A DNA stretch of 64,000 bases from Antarctobacter sediminis (GCF_019218285.1 NZ_JAHUZG010000004.1:185846-249845); one strand, 5' to 3'; shown: positions 1 through 8,107, counted from the stretch's first letter. Notes: generated from the sequence alone by a model not told the origin. Made by a program: numbers and translations.

Positions 1-1682
1 GATACCCCTTCCTCCTTGGCCCAGACGTCCAGCACCTTCTTCTTGACCGGCCCTTTGCGCAGAACGCTTTCCAGCCACGCGGTCGCTGTGTCGCGTTCTC
101 GTGGCGGTCGGCCCCGCTCGGCCTCGGGCGGCGCGAGAAGTTCGCCCACCGTTAGCTCAGGCTCACAGGCATGCCATTTCACGCGGGGGTGCGAGCGCGG
201 GCCAGTGCTCTGCATCTCGAACACGATTGTCGGCCCGGGTTCGGCATAGTTCGACTTGGCGTGGGCGACCGCGCGCAGGCGCGGGTCGTCTGGATGCGGC
301 GCGAGGATCAGGCCCGAGCGCACACGCGCTGATATCGAGATCGATCCGATACCTTGGTGCATGGCATGGTCAGCCCGCGCTTTCCGTAGGTGCCGCACGA
401 TCAGGATGGCCGTGTCGAACTCGCGCGCCAACTGGTCGATCTGCACCATAAAGTGCATGGTCTCAGTGGCCTTGTTCCCGTCCGCACCCTCCTTCATGCA
501 GGCGATGATCGGATCGATCACGACAAGGGCGGGCGTGTTTGCCGACAGTTCCTGCCGGAGCAACGCCAAGCCACGCTCGTCCAAGGAAAACGGCTCCTGC
601 TGAAAGCGGACTTTCGAGACATCGGCCCCAGCCTGCATGAGGCGGGGTTTCAACACCCGCGACGGATCGTCCTCCGCAGACATGAAAAGGACTGAGCCTT
701 TTTCTATGTTATCCACGAACGGCGGGGGCTTCCCTGTCGTCACGGCGGCCGCGATGGCGCAGGTGAATTTCCCTTGGCCCATGTTCCCGTCGAGGACAGT
801 CAAGGCACCTTTCACGACATAGGGATACATCGAGAATTGCGGCGTGGATTCCTCGACGTCTCCGAGCCAGCCGAAAGCCTCTTCATGCCCAGTCTCGTAT
901 TTGCCGACGCTGGAGGCGATACGCTCGACCTCATCGGTATCGAGCGGCGGGCAACACGCCGCCGCGTTGATTGCCTGCAACGCGCCTGCGATTGCCGTTT
1001 CGGCCAACCCGCGAAACCTGAGCGATCCCGCAATCTTGGTCAGCTCATTGTTGCGGCTTCCGGCTTTGAAGGCACCAACTGTGTCGAAATTCGCTGTGCG
1101 GGCTTTGTCGCGCCTCAAAGAGCGCACGAATTCGGCAGGCAGCGCCGCCACGCGGTCCTCTCCGCGCTGCACGCGATACCGGCGACCGCATTTGTGCATA
1201 CTGGGCGGACCGACGAGATATCCACTGGCATTGTCCTTGATGTCTATGCCAGCAAGCGGCGCTTTCCTCTTGGGTAGAGCTTCCGAGGCGCGGAAATAGT
1301 AGTGTGTCCCGCGACCTGTGCGGACCGACAGAGTGGGCGGGAGGTTCAGCTTCTTGAAGGTTTCGGCCCCCTCCGGGCCGTCAACATCGAGCACAACCAC
1401 GCCCGGCGGAAGGATGACGCCAAAGTTGGCCTTGGGGTACTTCTTGAACGCTCGACGGATTTTAACCGCGCTGGTCGTGGCGCTATGCTGCCCGTTCGGA
1501 AACAAGTCTGCGATTGGGTGCTTGCCCGGACTCTTGCAATCGGCCTTGCCACACGTGCATTGGCCGTCATCATCAATGCCATGCAGGGCGACGATTTTGC
1601 CGCCATTCCGCGCCCAAGCGAGCGCGGCTTTGGCAACCGAGGACGACAACATGTCACCCTCGAAGCGAAATGCTTTTCGCAT
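1..1682 (-). CDS. Primase-polymerase fused to RepA-like AAA ATPase (C-terminus outside window)
   Basis: At least 560 residues are present; the gene runs off the left edge. The start at 1682 is chosen because AAGGAG lies about 7 nt upstream. The first ~200 residues look like a bifunctional primase/polymerase (prim-pol) domain: an N-terminal region with a CxC..C cluster (CTCGKADC), then VVLDVDG and GRGTHYYF motifs typical of this fold. From about residue 290 there is an AAA_25/RepA-type ATPase with the P-loop GNMGQGKFT, the SAEDD motif and LVVIDPI (Walker B). The P-loop residue that is normally Ser/Thr after GK is Phe, with Thr next, which is unusual. It would initiate replication of the excised element. 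It is followed upstream on the same strand by an AlpA gene. Confidence 0.85.
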   Translation of the reverse strand, partial: MRKAFRFEGDMLSSSVAKAALAWARNGGKIVALHGIDDDGQCTCGKADCKSPGKHPIADLFPNGQHSATTSAVKIRRAFKKYPKANFGVILPPGVVVLDVDGPEGAETFKKLNLPPTLSVRTGRGTHYYFRASEALPKRKAPLAGIDIKDNASGYLVGPPSMHKCGRRYRVQRGEDRVAALPAEFVRSLRRDKARTANFDTVGAFKAGSRNNELTKIAGSLRFRGLAETAIAGALQAINAAACCPPLDTDEVERIASSVGKYETGHEEAFGWLGDVEESTPQFSMYPYVVKGALTVLDGNMGQGKFTCAIAAAVTTGKPPPFVDNIEKGSVLFMSAEDDPSRVLKPRLMQAGADVSKVRFQQEPFSLDERGLALLRQELSANTPALVVIDPIIACMKEGADGNKATETMHFMVQIDQLAREFDTAILIVRHLRKARADHAMHQGIGSISISARVRSGLILAPHPDDPRLRAVAHAKSNYAEPGPTIVFEMQSTGPRSHPRVKWHACEPELTVGELLAPPEAERGRPPRERDTATAWLESVLRKGPVKKKVLDVWAKEEGV

Positions 1683-1705
1683 CTCAGTTCTCCTTGTCTG
1701 GGTGA

Positions 1706-1930
1706 TCAGTAGTCGGCGTAGTGCGTGCGAGCGCGTTCTTCGGCGCGTTCAGCGAGCCAGTCCTCGATCTCGGACATGAACCACGTGACCGTTGTATCGC
1801 CGATTTTCGCCCTTCGGGGAAAGCGTCCGCGGGCTTCCCAGCGAAGCAAAGTCGTATTGCTTACGCGGATGCCAAAGCGCTTGAGGTCGTCGCGCGTTAC
1901 AAGCAACGGTCTGTCTGTTTCATCCTTCAT
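1706..1930 (-). CDS. AlpA-type helix-turn-helix regulator
   Basis: This 74-residue protein has the compact AlpA/excisionase-like winged HTH, with the segment TTLLRWEARGRFPRR followed by WFMSEIEDWL. AlpA proteins in P4-like elements activate integrase expression or assist excision. The start at 1930 (MKDETDR) is preferred over an upstream in-frame codon because an AGGG-containing site precedes it. It lies 23 bp upstream of the primase start on the same strand and so is likely co-transcribed. A close homologue occupies the same position in element 2 (17209-17433). Confidence 0.85.
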   Translation of the reverse strand: MKDETDRPLLVTRDDLKRFGIRVSNTTLLRWEARGRFPRRAKIGDTTVTWFMSEIEDWLAERAEERARTHYADY

Positions 1931-2048
1931 GGAATTTCCCTTTCGTCGGTTAGACAAAAGAGCCGGCTCCATGTTTGGACAACATATGACAGATTGAAAC
2001 GCAGTGATATCAAAGGCGTAGCTAAAGCTGCGCTTTGGTTGCGCAGGT

Positions 2049-2750
2049 TTATCTCTTGCCTCGCAGTTTTGCGACTTCGTCCAAGACGTTTCCCGAAAAC
2101 TTGAAACCGTTGCCGAAGACCTCTTGCGCGCAGTCGTTCAGGAATTCCTGATACTCACTGCTCGGGCCCGGAGTGCGATCATAGCCGCCTCGTGAATGAC
2201 GAGCGTTTGGGAAGTGACGTTCAAACACGCCTGCGAGTGCGTTCCCGAAATCGATTTTGAACTCCTGAGACACCGACGAACCTTTCCGTTTTCGATCATC
2301 CAAGACTTCGACAAGATCGCGGGTTCGGTTCCTTAGTTTGGTAAGTTCTTCGATCAGTGTGTGCCGGTTCGGCGGGGGCGATGGCAACTCGTCAGGCCAT
2401 TCAGAAAGAGCGGTCAGGTTCTCATCGGAAAGCACTTCGATCAACTGCTCGGCAGTACGCAAGACCGAACTCGTGATTGTTCGTTTTCTGGCGTCAGGCG
2501 TCTGTGACTCTGGCCCACCTTGAACGCCGAGAGGACTGGACATAGCCGCGACCCAAAAGACTTTAGCGATGGTTCGAAGATCATCAGCTAGGCGTATTCG
2601 GTCGGTTTCATCGTCCGCCCCACCAATGCGGCAAAGCCGGTCAATTGCTTTTTGCGTGAAGAATTCAGGCGCTTGTGGGAGTGGACGATCCAGCCACCCC
2701 AACTCGAGGTACTTCAGATAATACGGCTGATCTGGTGAATTTTTTGACAT
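2049..2750 (-). CDS. Hypothetical accessory protein between AlpA and integrase
   Basis: This 233-residue, mostly charged and helical protein is not a family I recognise. No transmembrane segment or signal peptide is visible. I chose the ATG at 2750 (MSKNSPDQPYYL); longer versions would read antisense-like sequence of the integrase region. It overlaps the integrase 3' end by 86 bp on the same strand, a different frame. The matching slot in element 2 also has a single gene overlapping the integrase 3' end, but its protein is unrelated in sequence. This is therefore a variable position in a conserved layout. Confidence 0.6.
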   Translation of the reverse strand: MSKNSPDQPYYLKYLELGWLDRPLPQAPEFFTQKAIDRLCRIGGADDETDRIRLADDLRTIAKVFWVAAMSSPLGVQGGPESQTPDARKRTITSSVLRTAEQLIEVLSDENLTALSEWPDELPSPPPNRHTLIEELTKLRNRTRDLVEVLDDRKRKGSSVSQEFKIDFGNALAGVFERHFPNARHSRGGYDRTPGPSSEYQEFLNDCAQEVFGNGFKFSGNVLDEVAKLRGKR

Positions 2751-3882
2751 GACTATTCCAAAGCTCAAGCGCCTCGCGCTTTTCGTCGGCATATGAATAG
2801 ACATTGTAGATAGCGGCCACGCCTGAGACCACACCCGTCTTGTGGTTGAGCAGCGCTTCGGTGACGGGCTGTGGGACGCCCAGCATCGCCATATTGGTGG
2901 ACATTGTTCGGCGAAGGTCGTGGATGATCCACGGCTCCGTGCCTTCGGGCAATGCCTTATCGAGCCGATCTTTCAGGCGACCGAACCCTGAAATGGGAGT
3001 TTTCCCGGTGGTTGTGAACACGTAGTCCGAATTGAAGAACCTCGGTGTCTTGCGCAACACCTCAACCATAGCGTCTGTGAGCGGGACAGTGTGCTGCTTG
3101 CCGTTCTTGGCGCGCAGAGAAGGCAACGTCCAAAGGCGTTTTTGGATGTCGATTTCCGGCCAACGCATCTCAGCGACCTCGGCGCGTCTCTGGCCGCTGA
3201 GCATGAGGAACTTCATGCAATCCCCGAAAGGATAGCCTTCGTCTCCAAAGACCTCCCACAGCGCGCCCAGCTCATCGTCGGTCAGCACGCGCTCGCGGGA
3301 CCGTTCTTTGGACAGCGGTTTCATCCCGGCGATGGGGGAGGCATCGATCATGCCACGCTCGACACACCAGCCCATCAGGTGCTTGAGGTGGGCCAGCGCG
3401 CGGTTCGCGCTGACCGGCGCGGATTTGTGGATCACGTCGCAGGCTTTCACGACATCGGCGCGCTTGATCTCGTCGATCCGTTTGCCGTGCAGGGTGGTGA
3501 ACTTCGCCAGCAGGGCGTCCTTGCGCTTCCAGTCGCGGTTGTGAACCTTGGCGTACTTCTCGATGTAATCAGGGATCACGTCACCCAACGTCGGTTTCGT
3601 TTCGACCTCGACGCCGGTGCGCTCCTCGAACCGGCCCGACTCAATTTCGTAGAGCACCTGTTGCACCCGCTTCCGCGCATCAGCCAGCGAGATGATGGGA
3701 AACCGTCCAATGGTCAGTCGCCGCATTTTGCCCTTGATGCGCTTGTGCAGGCAAAACGTCTTGGTGCCTGACGTGCTGATGCGCAGGACAAGACCCGGCA
3801 TCAACTCGTCCCGAAAATCGAGGCGCTTGGACGGATCAGGCTTTTGCCCTTCGATGAACTTGGTGGTGAGTTTGCGTTTCAT
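2665..3882 (-). CDS. int: P4-type tyrosine integrase, element 1
   Basis: This 405-residue integrase has an N-terminal arm-binding domain (DUF4102 type: RDELMPGLVLRIS, RRLTIGRFP), a SAM-like core-binding domain and a C-terminal catalytic domain. Visible catalytic residues are Arg in LSGQRRAEV, Lys in AKNGKQHTVPL, the HDLRR box, His in LLNHK and Tyr in AIYNVYSY. Such enzymes insert elements at tRNA 3' ends, matching the tRNA-Phe fragments here. The start at 3882 (MKRKLTTKF) is supported because the identical sequence begins the element 2 integrase. Almost no ribosome-binding site is visible and the proposed promoter is very close, so the mRNA may be nearly leaderless. Confidence 0.93.
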   Translation of the reverse strand: MKRKLTTKFIEGQKPDPSKRLDFRDELMPGLVLRISTSGTKTFCLHKRIKGKMRRLTIGRFPIISLADARKRVQQVLYEIESGRFEERTGVEVETKPTLGDVIPDYIEKYAKVHNRDWKRKDALLAKFTTLHGKRIDEIKRADVVKACDVIHKSAPVSANRALAHLKHLMGWCVERGMIDASPIAGMKPLSKERSRERVLTDDELGALWEVFGDEGYPFGDCMKFLMLSGQRRAEVAEMRWPEIDIQKRLWTLPSLRAKNGKQHTVPLTDAMVEVLRKTPRFFNSDYVFTTTGKTPISGFGRLKDRLDKALPEGTEPWIIHDLRRTMSTNMAMLGVPQPVTEALLNHKTGVVSGVAAIYNVYSYADEKREALELWNSHVKKFTRSAVLSEVPRVGVAGSSTPTSA

Positions 3883-3890
3883 AAGCCCAT

Positions 3891-3924
3891 GATAAGATGG
3901 GCGGACGAGCCGCGTCAGGGACAA
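3891..3924 (-). promoter_or_regulatory. Shared promoter/operator motif, copy 1 (integrase 1)
   Basis: Read on the minus strand this is TTGTCCCTGAC, 14 unrelated bases, then CATCTTATC. The same blocks with exactly the same spacing occur upstream of integrase 2 (19307-19340) and of a 70-residue protein (12950-12983). Within it, CTGACG and TATCAT, 18 bp apart, could act as -35 and -10 hexamers. The conserved TTGTCC part extends beyond a plain promoter and may bind a regulator such as AlpA (inference). Confidence 0.55.
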
Positions 3925-4119
3925 CTCTAGATGGCTTGCAGGGTTTTGGATCGACTTGTGCCAGAACGAGATACCCGCGTGGTCTTTGGCGACTGTGGAT
4001 CATCCTCGGATAGCAGTCGCAAAGATGCCGAATCCTTCAAATTTTCAGTTGCTAAGCACGCTGCAGGCTCCGACCTCATGGTTCAAGTGGCTGCGAAATT
4101 CCCTAAGATGAGCGAGGTC

Positions 4120-4147
4120 TTGACTCTGAGAGGAGTGTACATATTTT
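4120..4147 (+). promoter_or_regulatory. Candidate promoter of the GHKL cargo operon
   Basis: TTGACT (4120-4125) and TATTTT (4142-4147) are separated by 16 bp and lie 31 bp upstream of the start of the small gene at 4179. The 254 bp between the integrase start and this gene hold no convincing coding sequence. This is a sequence match only. Confidence 0.4.
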
Positions 4148-4178
4148 GGAATAGTTCACAGAAATTCGTGAGATTGTT

Positions 4179-4400
4179 ATGTCAGAGAAAAGAGAGAAAT
4201 TCGTAAAATTGGCTGAAGGGCGCACGCGCACGGCGCTGGATGCCATTCGCAAGATCGGCAATCTGTCAAACAAGCGTGCCTACGAGTACGATGAGCAGGA
4301 CGTAAAAAAGATCGTTAGAGCGCTTCGGGAGGCCACCTCTGATCTGGAGCGGAAATTCAGCTCGTCGTCGGTAGGCGACTCCGAGACTTTTAAGCTTTGA
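4179..4400 (+). CDS. Small charged protein, partner of the GHKL ATPase
   Basis: This 73-residue protein is rich in Lys, Arg and Glu and is predicted to be helical (FVKLAEGRTRTALDAIRKIGNL, then VKKIVRALREATSDLERKF). It has no recognisable domain, signal or membrane segment. It ends 10 bp before the ATPase start, and its stop codon overlaps the ATPase ribosome-binding site GAGGAA, so the two are almost certainly one operon. I infer a regulatory or complex partner of the ATPase; an antitoxin-like role is possible but unsupported. Confidence 0.65.
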   Translation: MSEKREKFVKLAEGRTRTALDAIRKIGNLSNKRAYEYDEQDVKKIVRALREATSDLERKFSSSSVGDSETFKL

Positions 4401-4410
4401 GGAAGAAGTG

Positions 4411-6264
4411 ATGAGTGCCGAACCGCTGCAAATCCATGATGATCGTTTCCTGATCAACCGCTTGATTGAACAAGCACCTACGCACACCTTGGTGCGTGAG
4501 TTCTTCATGAACGCGCAAGAGAATGCTGCTCTCGCGCCTGACGGCCGACGTGAGGTCAAAATCTATCCCACTATGGTCAATGGTGTCCGCAAGCTTACCT
4601 TCTGGAACACCGGCCCCGGTATGGATGATGCCGAACTCCGCACCGCAACAAACCTGTCGTCTTCGATCAACAAGCCAATGGCGTTGGATGGCAATTTCGG
4701 GATCGGCGCAAAGGTGTCCGGACTGACTGTGAATCCGGCAGGCATCCGATATCGGTCATGCAAGGATGGTGCAGTTCATGAGGTAACCATCGGCTACGAC
4801 GAAGCGGAAATGACGTATGTCCGGTACCCCGTGATATTCGAAGACGGGACCGAGGACACGGTCTATGATGTCACAGAAGCTGCAGAAGCCGAAGGTCAGG
4901 ACACCAGTTTCGATTGGACCGAGGTGGTTCTGTTCGGAGAGGACGATGATCACGATACCGTCGCCGAACCTATCGGCAAAGGCGTCGAGGTTGAGCGTAG
5001 TTATGTCACTTCACAGATTTTTCGCCGCTTCGCAGCCTTCCGACCGGGAGTCGAAGTTCGCATAGACGTGTCAATGACCAAAGGTGGGGGCAAGGATGAA
5101 ACGGGACGCAATCGCACGCTCAAACCGCTTTCGTCCATCCTCTCCGAGTTGCCGAATGCGGAAGTAATGACGTGTCCGGAGACCGGAGTGCGTGTGCACT
5201 ACATACACGATCCAAAACATCCGAGTTATAGTCACTCGATTAGCGCTCTCAAGAATCCCGCCACGCAGTCCACCACCTTCTGTGCTCTTGTCCACAAAGA
5301 CGAGCGGTACGACATAAAGAATAGAAAGCGGTGGTCTGCGGCAGCGCCAAACTTCGGAATCCCGTTCGGCTCTACAGTTCTGACCGTAGAAATCATTCTG
5401 CCCGACACCATGGCTCTACCCAATCAGTATCGCGACGGACTGACGTCGCCGGGGGACCGCTCGCCGCTGACAGCCGAGCATTTTGCCGGAACGGTGCGGG
5501 AATTGATGCCTGAGTGGGTAAAAGAAGTCATCCGGAACGCCCACCCACCGACTGATGACAATCTCGACGACCTTCAGCAGGACCTTCAGAAGTTGCTCGA
5601 TGAGTTCAAGGTGCCTACGGTCGCCTTCGCGCCTTCGAAAGCTTTGCCGGATCGGGTAGACAATGTTGATGAAGGTAACGACGAAAGCGAACAAACTGAG
5701 GGCGATCGTCTGGACGACGACGAAGAAGGCATCCTACGTTCGATCCGACACCAAACCCGACGCGCGACTAAGAAGCATGTGCGTAAAGCGCCGGAAGGCG
5801 CGAAGCTGTCCAAGGAGTCCAAGGCGCTCGAACGGGTGCCGACTATTGAAATCCTGACTTCGCCAGAGGAAATCGAGGCCAAGGGGATCAAAGGACGTGC
5901 TGGGAAGTTCTACAAGGAGGCTCAGACCCTTTTTGTGAATGGCAAATACTCCGCCGTTGACCGAATGGCCGCTGAACTGGAAGTTTCATTTGCCGGTCAA
6001 GGTGATCCAGAAGTCATTCGTTCTTTGGTTCTCAAAGCAGCGCAGCGGTTCACTGCTTTCCGGGTCGGAAAGGCTACGTGTTACGCCATCAGTAAGCGGT
6101 TGGCAGATGATTGGAGCATGGACGATCTCGACAGAGCCACGTCGCCGGAGTCACTTTCACTATCCGCAGACGACTATCGTCAGAGCATTAATGCGGCCCG
6201 CAAGTGGATTCGCACCGAATTGAAGGCGGGGGTCGTCGAGGAAGTCGAAACCGAAGCGCTTTGA
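4411..6264 (+). CDS. GHKL (HSP90/MORC/MutL-fold) ATPase, cargo of element 1
   Basis: This 617-residue protein has the three ATP-binding motifs of the GHKL fold at its N-terminus: E30...N34 in REFFMNAQENA, NTGPGM at 66-71, and GNFGIGAK at 94-101. In the second motif the usual Asp that contacts adenine is Asn. A transducer-like region follows to about residue 350. Then comes an acidic linker with DDDEE and basic stretches, and a helical C-terminal part with no fold I recognise. The start at 4411 has GAGGAA 6 nt upstream. Phage rIIA-like proteins and MORC-type ATPases share this fold; a conventional chaperone or sensor kinase is unlikely because HSP90 middle domains and kinase H-boxes are absent. 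Location in the cargo slot suggests a defence or phage-interaction role (inference). Confidence 0.75.
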   Translation: MSAEPLQIHDDRFLINRLIEQAPTHTLVREFFMNAQENAALAPDGRREVKIYPTMVNGVRKLTFWNTGPGMDDAELRTATNLSSSINKPMALDGNFGIGAKVSGLTVNPAGIRYRSCKDGAVHEVTIGYDEAEMTYVRYPVIFEDGTEDTVYDVTEAAEAEGQDTSFDWTEVVLFGEDDDHDTVAEPIGKGVEVERSYVTSQIFRRFAAFRPGVEVRIDVSMTKGGGKDETGRNRTLKPLSSILSELPNAEVMTCPETGVRVHYIHDPKHPSYSHSISALKNPATQSTTFCALVHKDERYDIKNRKRWSAAAPNFGIPFGSTVLTVEIILPDTMALPNQYRDGLTSPGDRSPLTAEHFAGTVRELMPEWVKEVIRNAHPPTDDNLDDLQQDLQKLLDEFKVPTVAFAPSKALPDRVDNVDEGNDESEQTEGDRLDDDEEGILRSIRHQTRRATKKHVRKAPEGAKLSKESKALERVPTIEILTSPEEIEAKGIKGRAGKFYKEAQTLFVNGKYSAVDRMAAELEVSFAGQGDPEVIRSLVLKAAQRFTAFRVGKATCYAISKRLADDWSMDDLDRATSPESLSLSADDYRQSINAARKWIRTELKAGVVEEVETEAL

Positions 6265-6398
6265 TCTTTTCGACGTGTATCGTCCTGCTCTTCGGGGGTC
6301 ATGGCTATTTCTGCAGGCGGAGGTCTCAATACCAACTGACAAGCGATTATGACAACACCCCGATCGCATACCGGATTTCAGTAGGTAGGATTTTCTGT

Positions 6399-7607
6399 TC
6401 AAGCTGGGTTATAGTAAATTGCATCGAGCATGGCGACGCGACCGTCCCACAACTCTGCATCAACGCCGTTTGGCCTGGCGGAATTGAACCACGGGGATAC
6501 CCTTATCGGCTCGACTACTCGCGCCCAGTAGTTTTCGAGATTGAGCGTTGACTTGGCAAATCCAAGTCCTGACGCGATGCCATCCAAATTAGGTCTACTG
6601 ATACAAACGAAAACGTCTGGGCGTTTCATGGCAAGCAATCTTGTTGCAGTTGGATAGCTTCCAGTTCTCTGCGATTTTTTGAAGGCCAAAAGGAAGCTCT
6701 CGCAAAACCGGTCATATTGATTTTTGCTTACGTCACCATGGCGTGGAATGCCATCCAGTGCAGCGGCAAGGTGCGGGTCTTGCTCTGATACCCTATTTGC
6801 AAAGTCTCCCATGCCCTTCATGGAGCCAAACCATCCCCAATCATGGTCGTCGAGTCCTGCCGCCTCCCTCTGTCGTTTTCCGATGACCCCAGAGATCGCC
6901 TTCCACTCATTCGGGGAAAGGTCCCCGAACGAACTCACACCAGAGATCATTCGCTGACACGCTCGCAAGAGCGCCAATCGTTCCGACAAGTTGTGATACT
7001 TTCCAGATCGAACAGCCGTAGCGTAATCTGACCAGCTCATGTTTGCCAACGTGGACGCCAACTGCTTAGCTCTTGGACTTGATCCTGGAAGTACCGGGTT
7101 CTTGGGCTTTTTGAGTTTCTTTGCTGCGCCAAACTGAAGACGGTACCTATCTGCTAGATCTTTGGTGACAGGCTGCTGTAGTGCCGAAAAATTCTCGATG
7201 GTTTCACGTATTTCCTTGAATACAATCGCGCTCACTGGCCCCTTGATGTGCAAATTTGCTTCAATGTTCACGCCGAGACCGCCATTTGTGAAGTTCGAGC
7301 TTCCGACGACAGCCTCTGCTTCGTTCCCGGTGGAACAGTAGTAGAGCTTCGGGTGAAATGTCCCCTTGTCGCTCAGCGCGACAAAGCTATTGGCTACGCC
7401 AACCATTCGATCAACTAGGTCGGGGTCGGTCTGACAGAATGCCAACCCAAAAGTCACCGAGCGGAACTTGTGAGCCTGTTTGAACAGGCTATCAGCGACA
7501 GGCCCATTGGAACCCCATGCGCTAGCGACATAGATCTTATCGTGTCTTTTGAATAGCTTCGCGAGCAACTGGGACATCTGCCGTGCATCAACCAATTTCA
7601 CAGACAT
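6399..7607 (-). CDS. PLD-family nuclease-like protein, cargo of element 1
   Basis: This 402-residue protein carries a single phospholipase-D-type motif: HPK at 85-87, followed by GSSNFTNGGL at 102-111 and N/E further on. Enzymes with one motif usually act as dimers, and many, such as BfiI-type and Mokosh-associated proteins, cleave nucleic acid. The C-terminal 280 residues are helical and not recognised. The start at 7607 (MSVKLVDARQ) has AGG upstream. It converges with the GHKL gene (134 bp between the stops), so it has its own promoter in the 166 bp before the right repeat. A stand-alone defence nuclease or part of the GHKL system are both possible. Confidence 0.7.
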   Translation of the reverse strand: MSVKLVDARQMSQLLAKLFKRHDKIYVASAWGSNGPVADSLFKQAHKFRSVTFGLAFCQTDPDLVDRMVGVANSFVALSDKGTFHPKLYYCSTGNEAEAVVGSSNFTNGGLGVNIEANLHIKGPVSAIVFKEIRETIENFSALQQPVTKDLADRYRLQFGAAKKLKKPKNPVLPGSSPRAKQLASTLANMSWSDYATAVRSGKYHNLSERLALLRACQRMISGVSSFGDLSPNEWKAISGVIGKRQREAAGLDDHDWGWFGSMKGMGDFANRVSEQDPHLAAALDGIPRHGDVSKNQYDRFCESFLLAFKKSQRTGSYPTATRLLAMKRPDVFVCISRPNLDGIASGLGFAKSTLNLENYWARVVEPIRVSPWFNSARPNGVDAELWDGRVAMLDAIYYNPA

Positions 7608-7773
7608 AGCTGACCTCAAAAGGAAAGGGGCGCCACGGTTCAGGGCTTTGTTCTGGCGCAAAAGTCATACGTGCGTAGCCACTAGGCGCGCGTTCAGCAA
7701 CTGGAGACTGAGGCCGCTGCTTGCGTTGGAACTAAGCAAAGCGCTGCCCTGAAGCCGTTTACTTGGGTGTCCG

Positions 7774-7972
7774 TGGGTATCACTGGGGTTGCAGGAGCGG
7801 TGAGCTTGAATGCTCTGGCGTGTGGCAGGTCAAGACAATCTGCCATTCGCAAAGAACAAGCTTTTCAATCGGCTACGTTGCAGGTTGAGCGATCCTGAAA
7901 CAGCATGCGCGGATCACAAGCCTAATTGAAAATCCTCATGTCGGTGGTTCGATTCCGCCCCCGGGCACCATT
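7774..7972 (+). repeat. Right-end repeat R1 (attR of element 1 / attL of element 2)
   Basis: These 199 bp align without gaps to 22776-22974. The block begins with TGGGTATCACTGGGG and ends with the 3' part of tRNA-Phe plus TT. Several runs are identical (for example GCTTGAATGCTC with one change and GCGCGGATCACAAG) while others differ, so the copies are diverged relatives, not a recent duplication. The upstream part probably carries integrase arm-type and accessory-factor sites, and the tRNA part is the core crossover region. Confidence 0.85.
7925..7970 (+). other. tRNA-Phe 3' fragment (attachment core), copy 1
   Basis: From ATTGAAAATCCTC onward the sequence is the anticodon loop TTGAAAA (anticodon GAA), the 3' half of the anticodon stem, the T-arm GTTCGATTC and the acceptor CCCGGGCACCA of tRNA-Phe. 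The 5' half is missing, so it is not a functional tRNA. It is the target-site copy left by integration. It differs from copy 2 by A instead of G just after the anticodon stem. Confidence 0.85.
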
Positions 7973-8038
7973 AAAATATAATAGTTACAAGGCCTTGACT
8001 GCTGATCGTTGCCTAATCACGATCTTGGAATTTGGCTT

Positions 8039-8057
8039 GGGTATCATTCGGGTATCA
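8039..8057 (+). repeat. Paired GGGTATCA sites, candidate integrase arm sites at left end of element 2
   Basis: GGGTATCA occurs at 8039-8046 and again at 8050-8057, 11 bp apart, which is one helical turn. The same octamer begins each right-end repeat (7775-7782 and 22777-22784). Octamers placed in the arms on both sides of the core are what an arm-binding P4-type integrase would need. Confidence 0.5.
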
Positions 8058-8107
8058 TAACACAGTCAAGCTCCAGCGATTGCATCAAGCGTCTAAGCGT
8101 ATCCCTC

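Larger units (their letters stand above)
1..7972. mobile_element. Integrative element 1 (right part; left end outside window)
   Basis: This element ends on the right at a 3' fragment of tRNA-Phe (7925-7970) and runs off the left edge of the window. It contains a primase-polymerase/ATPase, an AlpA-type regulator, an accessory gene, a P4-type tyrosine integrase, and then cargo: a small protein, a GHKL ATPase and a PLD-type nuclease. Its last 199 bp match the right end of element 2 without gaps, so the two are relatives sitting in tandem in the same tRNA gene. No capsid, terminase or conjugation gene is visible, so it is called a satellite-like or genomic-island element by inference. Confidence 0.8.

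Noticed and set aside
3931..4206. Open frame of 91 codons before the GHKL operon
   Set aside because: It has no ribosome-binding site and poor coding-like composition, and it overlaps the small gene at 4179 in another frame. The region is better explained as promoter DNA.
7925..7970. A functional tRNA-Phe gene
   Set aside because: Only the 3' part from the anticodon loop to CCA is present; the acceptor 5' strand and D-arm are missing at both copies.
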